Positions 1-9,000 are shown, numbered from the stretch's first letter. The stretch: 64,000 nucleotides of DNA from Spinactinospora alkalitolerans (GCF_013408795.1 NZ_JACCCC010000001.1:6200001-6264000); one strand, 5' to 3'. Numbers and translations are program-made. The notes: generated by a model not told the origin, from the letters alone.

Positions 1-205
1 CTCCTTGCCGAGTGGTGATGGTGAAAGCTCCTTCGCGGTCGATGGTCTGTGCGAGGCGCTTCTCGACGCGGGCTAGATGTGCCGCCATCGACCAATCGGG
101 GCGACTCGGTGCGGTGATCACCTCATCCTGGACGGCAAGCTCTCCGAAACCGGCCGCTGCGGCGAAACCAACGAGGCCGGCACGAGCGATGCGTGGTTCA
201 ACGGC
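1..205 (-). pseudogene. 5'-truncated gene fragment running off the left edge
   Basis: On the minus strand an open frame without a plausible start runs leftward past base 1. It reads like real protein (IARAGLVGFAAAAGFGELAV, later DWSMAAHLARVEKRL and DREGAFTITTR). Stop codons lie immediately upstream of the readable part, so the 5' end appears lost or degenerate. The sequence style resembles the C-terminal part of some SAM-dependent methyltransferases, but I cannot assign it with confidence. It lies just downstream of the NlpC/P60 gene of the conjugative element. Confidence 0.3.
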
Positions 206-208
206 CTA

Positions 209-1258
209 TCACCCACTCGGTCGGACAGCTTGCGTGAACCGAGGTGTGTAGTAGTCGCTTTGGACGGGCTCGACTCGGACGGTCTTGCCTCTGGAGGGGG
301 CGTTGATCATTTGGCCGTCGCCGATGTACATCGTGACGTGGCTGGGCGAGGGGCCTGATCCGGTGTCGTAGAAGAGCAGATCGTCGGGTTGGAGTTCGTT
401 GAGGGAGACGGGGGTTCCGATGCGGGCCTGGTCAGTGGTGACGCGGGGGATGTCTACTCCGGCGGCCTCCCAGGCCTTCATGGTCAGGCCGGAGCAGTCG
501 AAGCCGGCGGGGCCCACGCCGCCCCAGATGTAGGGCTTGCCGACCTGGGCCAGGGCCCATTGCGCGGCTGTGCGTCCGGCCCGGCTTCCGCCGCGGCCGA
601 CCGCTGCCGTCGGGGCAGGGAGGGCGTCGAACCGGTCGATCTCGGCGAGGACGTCTTCGACGTAGGCGCGGGAGGGGTTGTAGCGGAAGAGTGTGGCGTC
701 GAGCTGGTCGCGGTCGGTGAAGTCGACGGGGCCGCCTCCGGCGGTGAGGCAGAGGTGGCGGGCGCTGGCCAGCGCGGAGTCGTAGACGTTGTGCGGGTCG
801 GCGGTGCCGTCGCCGTCGCCGTCGGCGCCGTAGGTGTCCCAGCCCGACGGCAGGTGCTGGTTGGGGCCCACGGCGCGGTCGTATTCGGTGTCGTTGTCCC
901 AGCGTCCGCCGTCGGTGTCGTGGTGCGGGGTGGTGTTGCCGCCGTTGCCGGTGCCGTCCAGGCGCGGGCCGATCACCGGCGGGTCGACGTCGCCGCGCGC
1001 GTCGATGGTGCGGCCGGCGAGCAGGTCGGATTCGATGGAGCCGATGCCGGCCAGGATCTGCCAGCGCATCCCGGTGCACCGGGGGTGCATGCCCTCCAGC
1101 GCGGCGGCCGCGCGCACGTAGGCGTCCAGGAGCACATCCGGGATGCCTTCGACGTGGGCGGGGGCCAGGCTACGGGGAGAGCTTCCAGCCAGGGCCGCGC
1201 CGACGAGCACCGGGAAGAGCAGGAGCGCGGCCGCCCCGGCGATCGCTGCCTTGACCAC
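209..1258 (-). CDS. lytic transglycosylase-NlpC/P60 cell wall hydrolase of the conjugation system
   Basis: A 349-residue exported peptidoglycan hydrolase. Residues 1-25 form a signal or anchor helix. Residues 60-210 resemble the lytic transglycosylase domain of actinobacterial conjugative elements, with Glu76 in GIGSIESDLL as the likely catalytic acid. Residues 228-345 are an NlpC/P60 endopeptidase with nucleophile Cys255 (FDCSGL) and His307 (SHVTMYIG). Two-domain enzymes of this type accompany type IV secretion systems and open the thick wall for the transfer channel. The GTG start at 1258 is supported by an AAGGGGAG ribosome site. It is the last gene of the module containing the replication-relaxation, ATPase and pilin-like genes, separated by 52 bases from the gene before it. 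Confidence 0.88.
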   Translation of the reverse strand: MVKAAIAGAAALLLFPVLVGAALAGSSPRSLAPAHVEGIPDVLLDAYVRAAAALEGMHPRCTGMRWQILAGIGSIESDLLAGRTIDARGDVDPPVIGPRLDGTGNGGNTTPHHDTDGGRWDNDTEYDRAVGPNQHLPSGWDTYGADGDGDGTADPHNVYDSALASARHLCLTAGGGPVDFTDRDQLDATLFRYNPSRAYVEDVLAEIDRFDALPAPTAAVGRGGSRAGRTAAQWALAQVGKPYIWGGVGPAGFDCSGLTMKAWEAAGVDIPRVTTDQARIGTPVSLNELQPDDLLFYDTGSGPSPSHVTMYIGDGQMINAPSRGKTVRVEPVQSDYYTPRFTQAVRPSG

Positions 1259-1310
1259 GCTGCTCCCCTTCTTCCTGCTCTTCCCCCGCTTCCTGCAGCA
1301 ACCCGATGGT

Positions 1311-2123
1311 TCAGGGGGTCGGGTCGGCGAGGCGGTGGCGGTGGTCGCTGTCCGGGGCGCGCCAGATGGCGGCGGCCGGGCCGGGGACGGCCAGGAGCGC
1401 GTGGGTGGTGAGCCGGATCGGGGTGGCTGGGGTGGCGTGCGGGGCCAGGGCGGCGGCGAGGTTGGTTTCGCGGGCGGTGCCGGGCACGGCGAACAGGATG
1501 GGCGAGGGCATGCGGCTGGCGGCGGCCAGGCGGGCGTAGCCGGGGAGTTTCCTGGCGACCCGGGTCAGGGCTTCGGTGCCGGTGTCGTATTCGAGGAAGG
1601 CGTCCACCCGCGCCTCCTCTTCGATCCAGCGCAGGTAGGCGTCCGGGCGCACGTAGCCGCCCCATTCGGCCGCGGACTGGACCTCGCCCCACCACACCGC
1701 GAGGTGGGCGCCCGGGGTGGCGCGGGCGGCGAGGGTGAAGGCGGTGAAGGTCTGGACGAGTCCGGTGGTGTGGTCGAGTTTGGCCGAGTGGGCGATTCCG
1801 GCTGCGGTGTCGTGACGGTAGCCGAGTTCGTCCAGGCCCAGGCCGCGGTGGTGGGCCAGCACGCGCGCGCCGGTGGGGGCGAGCGTCCAGTGCACGGGAC
1901 GCGTGCCGGGTCCCGGGGTGGTGGGGCGGAAGGTGTCGAGGAGTCCGTAGCGGTGCAGGGCGAGCAGGCGCCGGCGGGCGTTGCGGGCGGTGGGGCCGGT
2001 AAAGAAGAGCGCACCGGCCTGCAGGGTGGTGAGCACGCGGTGGGTGTGGACGGTGCCGAGGATGGCGTAGTCGCGGTCGGTGAGCCTGTCGGCGAGGTGG
2101 GCAGTGTGGACGCGGCGGGTCAT
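1311..2123 (-). CDS. replication-relaxation family protein
   Basis: A 270-residue soluble protein of the replication-relaxation family (PF13814 type), found in actinobacterial plasmids and conjugative elements. It starts with a winged-helix-like segment (residues 5-60, LTDRDYAILGTVHTHRVLTT) followed by a conserved alpha/beta region containing YVRPDAYLRW and VDAFLEYDTGTE. Family members are thought to act in plasmid replication or relaxation of transfer DNA; the biochemical role is not established. The ATG start overlaps the TGA stop of the upstream ATPase gene (ATGA), so the two are translationally coupled. Confidence 0.8.
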   Translation of the reverse strand: MTRRVHTAHLADRLTDRDYAILGTVHTHRVLTTLQAGALFFTGPTARNARRRLLALHRYGLLDTFRPTTPGPGTRPVHWTLAPTGARVLAHHRGLGLDELGYRHDTAAGIAHSAKLDHTTGLVQTFTAFTLAARATPGAHLAVWWGEVQSAAEWGGYVRPDAYLRWIEEEARVDAFLEYDTGTEALTRVARKLPGYARLAAASRMPSPILFAVPGTARETNLAAALAPHATPATPIRLTTHALLAVPGPAAAIWRAPDSDHRHRLADPTP

Positions 2124-5100
2124 GCGCTGTTCTCCTCGGTGTCTTCGAATCGCTTGTCGATGCGGGCCGGGACCGTGCCGCCGCCGGGCGGGCTGTGGCG
2201 GCGCGCGGCCGCGCGCACAGCGGTGGCGCGGCCGGGGACGGGCGCGGGCATGGGGCGGGTGCGCATGGTGAAGGCGGGGCGTTCGCGGGCGCCGACGAGG
2301 AGGCGGCCGGCGGCCTGGTAGTCGCTCAGGTGCATGAGGTCGTAGGAGCCCAGGTTGGGCAGGGTGTGCTGCTCCAGTTGGGCGGCGTCGTCGGGGCTGC
2401 AGCTGAAGTAGACCTTGGAGCGGGCGTTGGCGGAGACCGCCTTGCGCAGCTCGGTGGGGAGCTGGCCGAGCTCCTGGTGGGCCAGGGCCAGGGCGAGCCG
2501 GTAGCCGCGCGCTTCGACCAGCATGTCGGCCAGGCTGCCGGGCATGTTGAGGAAGTTGTGGCACTCGTCGATGTAGGCGGCCACGTCCTTGCGCCGGTGC
2601 TCGCTCTGGTGGACGCGGGCGGTGACGGTCTGCCAGGTCGCGGCCAGGGCGAAGGAGCCGATGAGGGCGGCGGTGTCCTCGCCCAGCAGGCCTTTGGGCA
2701 GGCGCAGCAGGACCAGGCCGCCCTCGTCGAAGGCGCGGGTCAGGTCGATGGTGGAGGGGCCCGAGGCTAAGACGTTGCGGACCCAGGGCCGCAGCAGGGC
2801 GGTGCGGACCTTGTTGAGGATGGGGCCGGTGACGGTGCTGCGCGCGCCAGGGGTGAGCTGGTTGTACCAGTCCCAGAACCCGGCCAGGGCGGGGTCGCGG
2901 ACGGCGTCGACCAGGCCGGTGCGGAAGGCGTCGTCGGCGAGCAGGCGCGGGATGTGGGCCAGGGTCAGGGCCGGGTCGCCCGCGCGGGTCAGGGTCAGGG
3001 TGGTGGCGCGCAGGATGTCGTCGGTGCGCGGCCCCCAGGAGCGCTCGTAGATGCGGTGGAAGATGCCGGTGACGGTGTCGGAGGTGAACTCGGGGTCTTC
3101 GCCCTGGAGCAGGTTGAGCCGGGGCGGGCGGGTCCGGTCGTCGGGGTCGAACAGGATGGTGCGGTCGGCGGCCGGTGCGGGCAGCCGGGTGAGGATGTCG
3201 GTGATCAGGTCGCCGCGCGGGTCGATCACGACCGCGGCCCGGCCGGCCTCGGCGTCCTGGAGGACCAGGTTGGCCAGCAGCGTGGACTTGCCCGATCCGG
3301 TCTTGCCGATGATGTGGGTGTGCTGGCGCGATTCGGCGACGCCCAGGGCGACGGCCCGCTCCAGTCCGGCCACGGCGGTGTCGGTGGGCAGGTGCGCGAT
3401 CGCCGCCAGTTCCGGGACGCTGAGCAGGGAGCCGCGTGCGAGGTGGCGGCGGTCGGCCCACAGCGCCGGCTGCCACATGGGGCGGCGGCGCAGGTGGTTG
3501 GTGCCGCTGGTGAACGCCGCGAACGCCCCTGCGATGCCGTGGGCGCGCCCCTGCAGCCGCGCTGCCGCGGCCGGGCCGGTCGCGGTGGTGGTGAGCTGGT
3601 AGGAGATCGCGCAGGCCAGCCGGGGTGCGGCGGCCTTGGTGAGGATGGCGCGGATGTTGTCGCCGGCGTCGGGCCACGGCGCCCCCGCGACGTTCTTGGC
3701 GCCGGGGCCGAGCGGGTCGAGCAGCAGCCCGGCGAGCGTGGCCGAGTGCGTGCGCTTGAGCCGGGCCGCGGCCGTGCGGGCCCTGGCTGTCCGACGCCCG
3801 GTCGCGGGCCGGGCGCACACTCGCACGCACACCCGCTGGTCGGGGTCCAGGTCGCCGACCGCGCCGAGCAGGCCGCGCAGCGGATCGTCGGTGAAGCGGG
3901 TGCGCAGCGGGTACTCGTCCCCCCGCGCCAGCCGCAGCCACCCGCCGGTCCGCTGCCCCTGCGGCGCGGCCCTGGCGGTGGCGGCGAGGGCTTGCGCTGT
4001 GGCCGCGGCCCGGCCGCGCAGGCCCGGGACGGCCCTGCGAAAGATCAGCACCATCATCGCGGTGCGGGCCAGCCGCATCAGCGGGGAGGAGTCGCTGCCG
4101 CTTCCCGCGGCGATCTTCATCGCCCAGAACGGGATGCGGATCTGCACATACAGCATGGTCAGCAGCAGCATGATGTTGAGCAGCACGCCGCCTTCGCCGC
4201 CGGGATCGTGGGCGGCCAGCTCCACCACCTGCGAGCCCAGCACGACCGTGCCCTGCACCGCCGGCCCCGGTGTCAGGGCGGCGCTCTCCCAGGACCCGAA
4301 GTACTGGAACCGCCCCTCGAAGAACAGCCGCATGAACGCGATGAACGCGATCGCCTGGCCGATCGGGACGGCCAGCAGCGCGGCCATGTAGCGCCACCAC
4401 AGCGCCGCGATCCGGTTGGTCTGGGGAGCCAGCAGCAGCGGCGCGGCGGTCACCAGCACGATGGCCATGGCGATGCGCACGACCTCCACCGCGCACCACA
4501 CCACCAGCAGCACCACCGCCGCCACGACCAGCAGCAGGATGAACAGCACGCCTTCCATCAGCAGCCACTCCATGCGCTCACGCAGATTGGCTGCGGCCTC
4601 CTCGGCGTCGATGCCGTCGGAGGAGACCGCGGTGGAGACGGCGTTGGCGGCGCGGATCATCTCGGTGGCGATCCACAGCGAGGCGTTGGAGGCGATGAAC
4701 CCGGCGGCCAGGCGCGGCAGGACCTCCTTGGCCGCATAGCGGGCCTGCACGGTCTCGTGCGACATCACCACCACCCCGCCGACCACCACCAGCAGCACGT
4801 ATAGGGCGTTGGCGGTGGTCAGGGTGCCCGACCAGAGGCCCTCCATCCCGTCGGTGGGCGTCGGCGTGCGGAAGGCCATGGCCCCCAGCCAGCCGAACAG
4901 CGGGTTGAGCGCGGACTCCACCAGGTCGTGGAACCAATTGGAGATGTGGCAGGAGACCTCCATGACCCCGCACTCCAACAGCGGCTCCTCGGGAGCCTCC
5001 TGGTCGGTGGCGGGCGGATCACCGGGGTCGGCGGGGTTGTCCGGCGGAGGCGGGCCGGGCTGCGGGTCCGGCGTCGGCCCCGGCTCGGGCTCGGGCTCCG

Positions 5101-5191
5101 GTTCGGGGGCGGGCGGCGGGGTGTCCTCCGGCGGCTCCGGCTCCGCCCCCGGAGCCGGATTCGGTTCCGGCCGGGGTTCGGCGGTGGTCAC
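2120..5191 (-). CDS. VirB6/TrbL-like membrane domain fused to a conjugative ATPase
   Basis: A 1023-residue protein joining two type IV secretion parts. Residues 1-75 are a Pro/Glu-rich tail. Residues about 85-390 form a polytopic membrane region, with hydrophobic segments near 128-147, 213-235, 238-257, 268-290 and 335-352, like a VirB6/TrbL channel component. Residues about 430-1000 form a DNA-transfer ATPase with Walker A GKTGSGKS at 629-636, a VVIDPRGD strand near 654-661 and a late AYIDECHNF Walker B. The ATPase resembles the TraG/TraD and HerA-VirB4 superfamily. The GTG start at 5191 overlaps the stop of the pilin-like gene. These two functions are usually encoded by separate genes; the frame is continuous over the junction, with no stop or restart. 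Confidence 0.82.
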   Translation of the reverse strand: MTTAEPRPEPNPAPGAEPEPPEDTPPPAPEPEPEPEPGPTPDPQPGPPPPDNPADPGDPPATDQEAPEEPLLECGVMEVSCHISNWFHDLVESALNPLFGWLGAMAFRTPTPTDGMEGLWSGTLTTANALYVLLVVVGGVVVMSHETVQARYAAKEVLPRLAAGFIASNASLWIATEMIRAANAVSTAVSSDGIDAEEAAANLRERMEWLLMEGVLFILLLVVAAVVLLVVWCAVEVVRIAMAIVLVTAAPLLLAPQTNRIAALWWRYMAALLAVPIGQAIAFIAFMRLFFEGRFQYFGSWESAALTPGPAVQGTVVLGSQVVELAAHDPGGEGGVLLNIMLLLTMLYVQIRIPFWAMKIAAGSGSDSSPLMRLARTAMMVLIFRRAVPGLRGRAAATAQALAATARAAPQGQRTGGWLRLARGDEYPLRTRFTDDPLRGLLGAVGDLDPDQRVCVRVCARPATGRRTARARTAAARLKRTHSATLAGLLLDPLGPGAKNVAGAPWPDAGDNIRAILTKAAAPRLACAISYQLTTTATGPAAAARLQGRAHGIAGAFAAFTSGTNHLRRRPMWQPALWADRRHLARGSLLSVPELAAIAHLPTDTAVAGLERAVALGVAESRQHTHIIGKTGSGKSTLLANLVLQDAEAGRAAVVIDPRGDLITDILTRLPAPAADRTILFDPDDRTRPPRLNLLQGEDPEFTSDTVTGIFHRIYERSWGPRTDDILRATTLTLTRAGDPALTLAHIPRLLADDAFRTGLVDAVRDPALAGFWDWYNQLTPGARSTVTGPILNKVRTALLRPWVRNVLASGPSTIDLTRAFDEGGLVLLRLPKGLLGEDTAALIGSFALAATWQTVTARVHQSEHRRKDVAAYIDECHNFLNMPGSLADMLVEARGYRLALALAHQELGQLPTELRKAVSANARSKVYFSCSPDDAAQLEQHTLPNLGSYDLMHLSDYQAAGRLLVGARERPAFTMRTRPMPAPVPGRATAVRAAARRHSPPGGGTVPARIDKRFEDTEENSA

Positions 5192-5562
5192 TGAGTCGTG
5201 CCCTTGACGACGTAGTTCAGCACCGTCATCAGCACCGTGGCCAGCAGAGCGATCGCATAGCCGATGCCCGCGCCCTTCAGAGCGCGCTTGGCGGCGTCGA
5301 TCTCACCGGAGTCCCCGCCGGCCAGCATCCACCGCAGGCCCCCGACCGTCAGGAACAGGGTCGCCAGCGCCATCGCCAGCGAGACGATGACGTTGCGCAG
5401 GCGCTCCACGACCGCGCTGAGGTCCTGGGTGGTGGTCGTAGCCGGGTCCTCCTGCGCCCACGCCGACCCGGTACCGTCGAACAGCAGCCACACCGCGGCC
5501 CCCAGCAGCGCGGTAGCCCACCACACCCAGGTGCGCGGCTTCTCATACGACTTCTCCCCCAC
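5188..5562 (-). CDS. VirB2/TrbC-like pilin subunit
   Basis: A 124-residue membrane protein. The N-terminal export segment (WVWWATALLGAAVWLLF) ends near AWAQED, followed by two hydrophobic helices (VIVSLAMALATLFLTVGGL and GIGYAIALLATVLMTVL) separated by the short basic loop DAAKRALKG. This is the architecture of VirB2/TrbC pilins. The GTG start at 5562 is chosen because an AAGGGGG ribosome site lies just upstream; a longer open frame continues upstream without family-like sequence. Its stop overlaps the start of the ATPase fusion, so pilin, channel-ATPase and relaxation genes are coupled. Confidence 0.75.
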   Translation of the reverse strand: MGEKSYEKPRTWVWWATALLGAAVWLLFDGTGSAWAQEDPATTTTQDLSAVVERLRNVIVSLAMALATLFLTVGGLRWMLAGGDSGEIDAAKRALKGAGIGYAIALLATVLMTVLNYVVKGTTQ

Positions 5563-5914
5563 GGCCCGGCCCCCTTTTCCCTTCGCCTTCGCATTGCACG
5601 AGCAGCGAGTGAGCCGGTGCCGTTCCCGTGCGCGAGCACTCCCCCTTTCCACAAGGTGTGGATAACTTTTCGTTCGCCTGCATCCAGGGCGTCGGTGAAG
5701 GCGATACCAGGAGCAGCACCGGCAGACTCGCCCGTCATAAAGCCGAGCAATGCCGGGAATTCGACACCCGCGGCAGAAGAAATCCAGAGAACCCGCGGAC
5801 GGTGCGGCCGCGGCCAAGCCATGCGGCCCTGGCCGACCGCAAGAGGGCCCGGCGCAGCGCGCCGAGCCCTCTCTCCCATATGCGGCTACCGGCCCTACGC
5901 GTGACTACCGGCCG
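5563..5914. other. non-coding stretch upstream of the pilin-like gene
   Basis: I see no convincing gene here. The stretch contains the DnaA-box palindrome described separately at 5648-5665, and probably the promoter of the leftward pilin-ATPase operon. Confidence 0.4.
5648..5665. promoter_or_regulatory. inverted repeat containing a perfect DnaA box
   Basis: TCCACA-AGG-TGTGGA is a 6-bp inverted repeat, and its right arm extends into TGTGGATAA, the exact complement of the TTATCCACA DnaA box. It sits about 90 bases upstream of the pilin-like gene start. It could be an initiator or regulator site of the conjugative element; a single box is not an origin. Confidence 0.4.
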
Positions 5915-6253
5915 TCAGGCCGCCCTTCGCTCTGCCGCGGTCGGCCCCGCCTGCCCCGGAGCAGCCGCCACGGCGAACAGTCCCGCCGGCTCCGCACCGG
6001 CACGCCCCGTCAGTGCGCGCGCCAGCCGGGCCTCGGCACGCTCACGCCGCTTGGCCAAGGTCTTGTACGGCACCTGCTGCTCGGCGGCCAGATCGGCCAG
6101 CGACCGCCCCTCCAGCCGGGTCGCCGCGACCAGCTCCGCCTCGACCTCAGCCTCGCCCGCCATGCCCAGGCCGCGGGCGGTGCGGGCCTTCATCGACTTC
6201 AGGCCGGGCAGGCCCACACGTCTCCACCGCCCTTCATAGTTCAGAGACTCCAA
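5915..6253 (-). CDS. small HTH protein (sigma-70 region 4-like)
   Basis: A 112-residue protein. Residues about 45-80 (RSLADLAAEQQVPYKTLAKR) form a helix-turn-helix of the sigma region 4 or resolvase type, followed by a basic helix and an Ala-rich tail. Proteins of this type occur in actinobacterial integrative elements as small regulators. The start is uncertain; an internal ATG (MKARTARGLG) is possible. It lies upstream of the pilin-ATPase operon and points the same way, so it may regulate it (inference). Confidence 0.5.
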   Translation of the reverse strand: MESLNYEGRWRRVGLPGLKSMKARTARGLGMAGEAEVEAELVAATRLEGRSLADLAAEQQVPYKTLAKRRERAEARLARALTGRAGAEPAGLFAVAAAPGQAGPTAAERRAA

Positions 6254-6717
6254 CCTGGCCGACCATCCCTCATTTTCACTACTGGTGAGAATCCCCTGGT
6301 CCCCAACTCCTTACCCGCACATCGGCCGGGACGGTGCCGTTACCGGAACCTGGCGATCACGCCCCCGTGCTCGGCAGGGGATAGGTCGCCTCCACTATCA
6401 GCTTCCGGGGGCCGGTCGGGTGGCTGTGTGGGTGGTGGGTCCCTCCTGCTCCGGGCCTGCAATGTGCAACGGCTGCCTTCGGGCGTCAGCCGTGTTCCGG
6501 CGGGGTGTCCCGTAAGGGCCGTGCGCGTGGCCGGCTGTGCGCCCGGGGTTCGGCGTTGCCGGTACATATTCGGTACACATGGCGTTGGAAGCCCCCGGGA
6601 ACCCTCGGCGAGCGGTGGCAGCGTAACCGCAGGTCAGAGCCGGTTTGCCGGGTGTTTGTGTCCGTCAAAGGAGTGCCGGTGCAGAACAGCCCCAGGGCAC
6701 TTCACTCCCGGCCGCGG
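6254..6717. other. intergenic region without a recognisable gene
   Basis: This 464-base gap lies between the helicase stop and the small HTH gene. Short open frames occur on both strands but none has family-like sequence or a clear ribosome site. I found no tRNA fold. Confidence 0.4.
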
Positions 6718-8388
6718 CTATCGCGCATCCCGGCGGACCACCGTCTTCTTTCCCTTTATGGTGCTACCCCGCAGGGCCGCGACCACCTCGTCGGCTGCGG
6801 ACTCGGGGATCTCCACCAGCGAAAAGCGGTCTGCGATCTCGATCGCCCCGATGTCGCGTCCGCTGAGACCTGACTCGCCGGCTATCGCGCCGACCAGGTC
6901 CTGCGGTCGGATCCTGGCACTGCGCCCGGCGCCGACGAAAAGGCGCGTCATCCCGCCTGCCGCTGTACGACCGCGTCGCTCTCCGCGCCCGGCAGCGTCG
7001 CGGAGACCACGTTTGTCCCGCCCGGGCTTGACTGCGATTTCCGGGATCTCCTCCTCGTCGGCCGCGGGTCCGCAGGCCTCGTGCGCAAGCTTCACCGCGG
7101 CGAGCGCCACCTCCATGACATCGAACTCATCGGCGAGCGTCTCGACCACGACGCGGAAGCGTTCCAGGTCGTCCTCTAGGAGGCTCTCACGCAGCGCGGC
7201 GCACGTCAGCTCGAGCCGCCGGGCCCGCATGTCGGCGACGGTCGGTACCTTCTCGACCGTGATTTTGCCTTCGGTCGCCCGCCTTATGCTCTTGAGCATC
7301 CGGTGCTCTCGCGGCTCCACCAGGGTGATGGCCACACCTTCGCGGCCGGCCCGGCCGACCCGGCCGATCCGGTGCACGTAGGAGTCGGACGCGGAGGGCA
7401 CGTTGTAGTTGACCACGTGAGTGAGCTGCTCGATGTCGAGTCCGCGCGCGGCCACGTCGGTCGCGACGAGCAGATCCGCCGTCCCGCTCCGCAGCCGTCC
7501 CATGACGCGGTCGCGCTGCTCCTGGCTCATCCCGCCGTGCAGTGCCTCGGCACGGTAGCCGCGTCCGTTCAGGGTCTCAGTGAGCTGGTCGACCTCGCCG
7601 CGTGTGCGGCAGAAGACGACCGTGGCAGTTGGAGCCTCCGCGTCCAGCAGGCGCCCGAGCGCCGCGGGCTTGTGCGCCCGCGGGACCACATAGGCGCTCT
7701 GCCGCACCAGCGGAGCCTCGCCCGGGGCCGCCGTCTCGCGCGCGATCTGGATCCGGATCGGGTCACGCAGGTGGCGACGGGCTATTCCGTTGATGCGTGG
7801 CGGCATCGTCGCCGAGAAGAGCACCGTTTGGCAATCGTCGGGAGTGTCTTTGAGGATCGCCTCGATGTCCTCGGCGAACCCCATGTCGAGCATCTCGTCC
7901 GCCTCGTCTAGGATGACCGTCTCGAGACCGCTCAGAGGAAGCGTCCCGCGGCTCATGTGGTCGAGCGCGCGCCCGGGTGTCGCGACCACGACATCGACGC
8001 CGCGCTCGAGCGCCCGCAGCTGTCGGCCGATTGGCTGCCCGCCGTAGATCGGGAGGACCCGTACGCCCAGCTCACGGCCATAGCGGTGGATCGCCTCCGA
8101 AAGCTGGACGGCCAGCTCGCGCGTTGGCACGAGTACCAGCGCCATCGGCTCCGCACCTCGGCCGTCCGGGGACATCCGCTGGAGCACCGGGAGCGCGAAC
8201 GCGGCCGTCTTTCCCGTCCCCGTCGCAGCCTGTCCGAGCAGGTCGCGTCCCTCCAGTAGAGGCGGAATCGCCTCGCGCTGGATCGGCGTGGGCTCCTCAT
8301 AGCCGAGGCCGGAGAGCGCGTCCAGAAGCTCTGGTCGTAGTGACAGGTCGGCGAAGCCGATCGTGCCGTCGGTTGCGTTCGGGGTCAT
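6718..8388 (-). CDS. deaD: DEAD-box ATP-dependent RNA helicase (DeaD/CsdA type)
   Basis: A 556-residue cytosolic RNA helicase that unwinds RNA duplexes with ATP, typically for ribosome assembly and mRNA turnover in the cold. A Q-motif region (EEPTPIQREA) precedes Walker A ATGTGKT at 55-61, DEAD at 161-164, SAT at 192-194 and the HRIGRVGRAG motif VI. A charged linker leads to a C-terminal DbpA/CsdA RNA-binding domain (RLFVGAGRSARIRPQDLV). The ATG at 8388 has an AAGGAG site 8 bases upstream; the open frame extends 20 codons further without a better start. It diverges from the cold-shock gene at 8744, a common functional pairing. Confidence 0.92.
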   Translation of the reverse strand: MTPNATDGTIGFADLSLRPELLDALSGLGYEEPTPIQREAIPPLLEGRDLLGQAATGTGKTAAFALPVLQRMSPDGRGAEPMALVLVPTRELAVQLSEAIHRYGRELGVRVLPIYGGQPIGRQLRALERGVDVVVATPGRALDHMSRGTLPLSGLETVILDEADEMLDMGFAEDIEAILKDTPDDCQTVLFSATMPPRINGIARRHLRDPIRIQIARETAAPGEAPLVRQSAYVVPRAHKPAALGRLLDAEAPTATVVFCRTRGEVDQLTETLNGRGYRAEALHGGMSQEQRDRVMGRLRSGTADLLVATDVAARGLDIEQLTHVVNYNVPSASDSYVHRIGRVGRAGREGVAITLVEPREHRMLKSIRRATEGKITVEKVPTVADMRARRLELTCAALRESLLEDDLERFRVVVETLADEFDVMEVALAAVKLAHEACGPAADEEEIPEIAVKPGRDKRGLRDAAGRGERRGRTAAGGMTRLFVGAGRSARIRPQDLVGAIAGESGLSGRDIGAIEIADRFSLVEIPESAADEVVAALRGSTIKGKKTVVRRDAR

Positions 8389-8743
8389 GGCTGAGCTCCT
8401 TGCTCCGAGACGGTTCCACGCGGAACTCACGTTGGCGGTCTGTTCCACCTGCGAGATGTTTCCACTCTGCGACTACCCGGATTTTCGGTTCTGCCGACTC
8501 CAGCACAGTGTGCGGCTTTGAAGCGCGGCCATGGCCTCGCCGTCGGGGAATAGGTCGTGGGGGATGTTGTTGTACAGGGTGATCGTGATTTTCTGTGTAT
8601 GTGTTCGACCTTGTGTTTGACGCTCGCTGAAGTCGACGCGAGCAGTTGTCTGGCCAGTGATGGTGGGGCGCGCCGCGGCTCGAGTGCGATCAAGGGGGCC
8701 CGCGCCGCGGGTCCGCAACCCATCGACCTGTCAGGAGACAGAC
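8389..8743 (+). promoter_or_regulatory. divergent intergenic region and long leader of the cold-shock gene
   Basis: A 355-base interval between the helicase start and the csp start. Long structured leaders are typical of cspA-type mRNAs (family knowledge), and the AGGAGA ribosome site lies directly before the csp ATG. A short minus-strand frame around 8473-8640 (ITITLYNNIPHDLFPDGEA) looks protein-like and could be a gene relic; I do not recognise it. Confidence 0.4.
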
Positions 8744-8947
8744 ATGGCTCAGGGAACCGTGAAGTGGTTCAATGGCGAGAAGGGCTTCGGCTTCATCAGC
8801 CAGGACGAGGGCGGCCCGGACGTCTTCGTGCACTACAGCAACATCGCCGGTAGCGGCTTCCGCAACCTCGACGAGAACCAGCGCGTGGAGTTCGAGGTCA
8901 CGCAGGGTCCCAAGGGCCCGCAGGCCGAGCAGGTCCGCGGACTCTAA
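8744..8947 (+). CDS. cold-shock protein (CspA family)
   Basis: A 67-residue single-domain OB-fold nucleic-acid chaperone of normal family length. It carries both RNA-binding motifs: KGFGFI (RNP1) and DVFVHYS (RNP2), after the canonical start [17 protein letters not shown]. It melts or stabilises RNA secondary structure in the cytoplasm. An AGGAGA ribosome site precedes the ATG. It is divergently arranged with the DEAD-box helicase and followed by a strong intrinsic terminator, so it is probably monocistronic. Confidence 0.97.
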   Translation: MAQGTVKWFNGEKGFGFISQDEGGPDVFVHYSNIAGSGFRNLDENQRVEFEVTQGPKGPQAEQVRGL

Positions 8948-9000
8948 GCACCGCGACACCGCGCGCCACGGCGCGATCGGCGGATCCACCGCAACGCTCA

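Noticed and set aside
1311-4568. A 1085-codon minus-strand frame overlapping the ATPase fusion
   Set aside because: Only its last 270 codons (replication-relaxation protein) are real; the rest is an Arg/Pro-rich shadow of the ATPase gene.
5648-5665. Replication origin at the DnaA-box palindrome
   Set aside because: A single box pair without an AT-rich unwinding region, dnaA or dnaN nearby does not support an origin.
6254-6717. tRNA or att site in the gap before the helicase
   Set aside because: I looked for a cloverleaf and CCA-type end and found none; no direct repeat to another position in the window was noticed.
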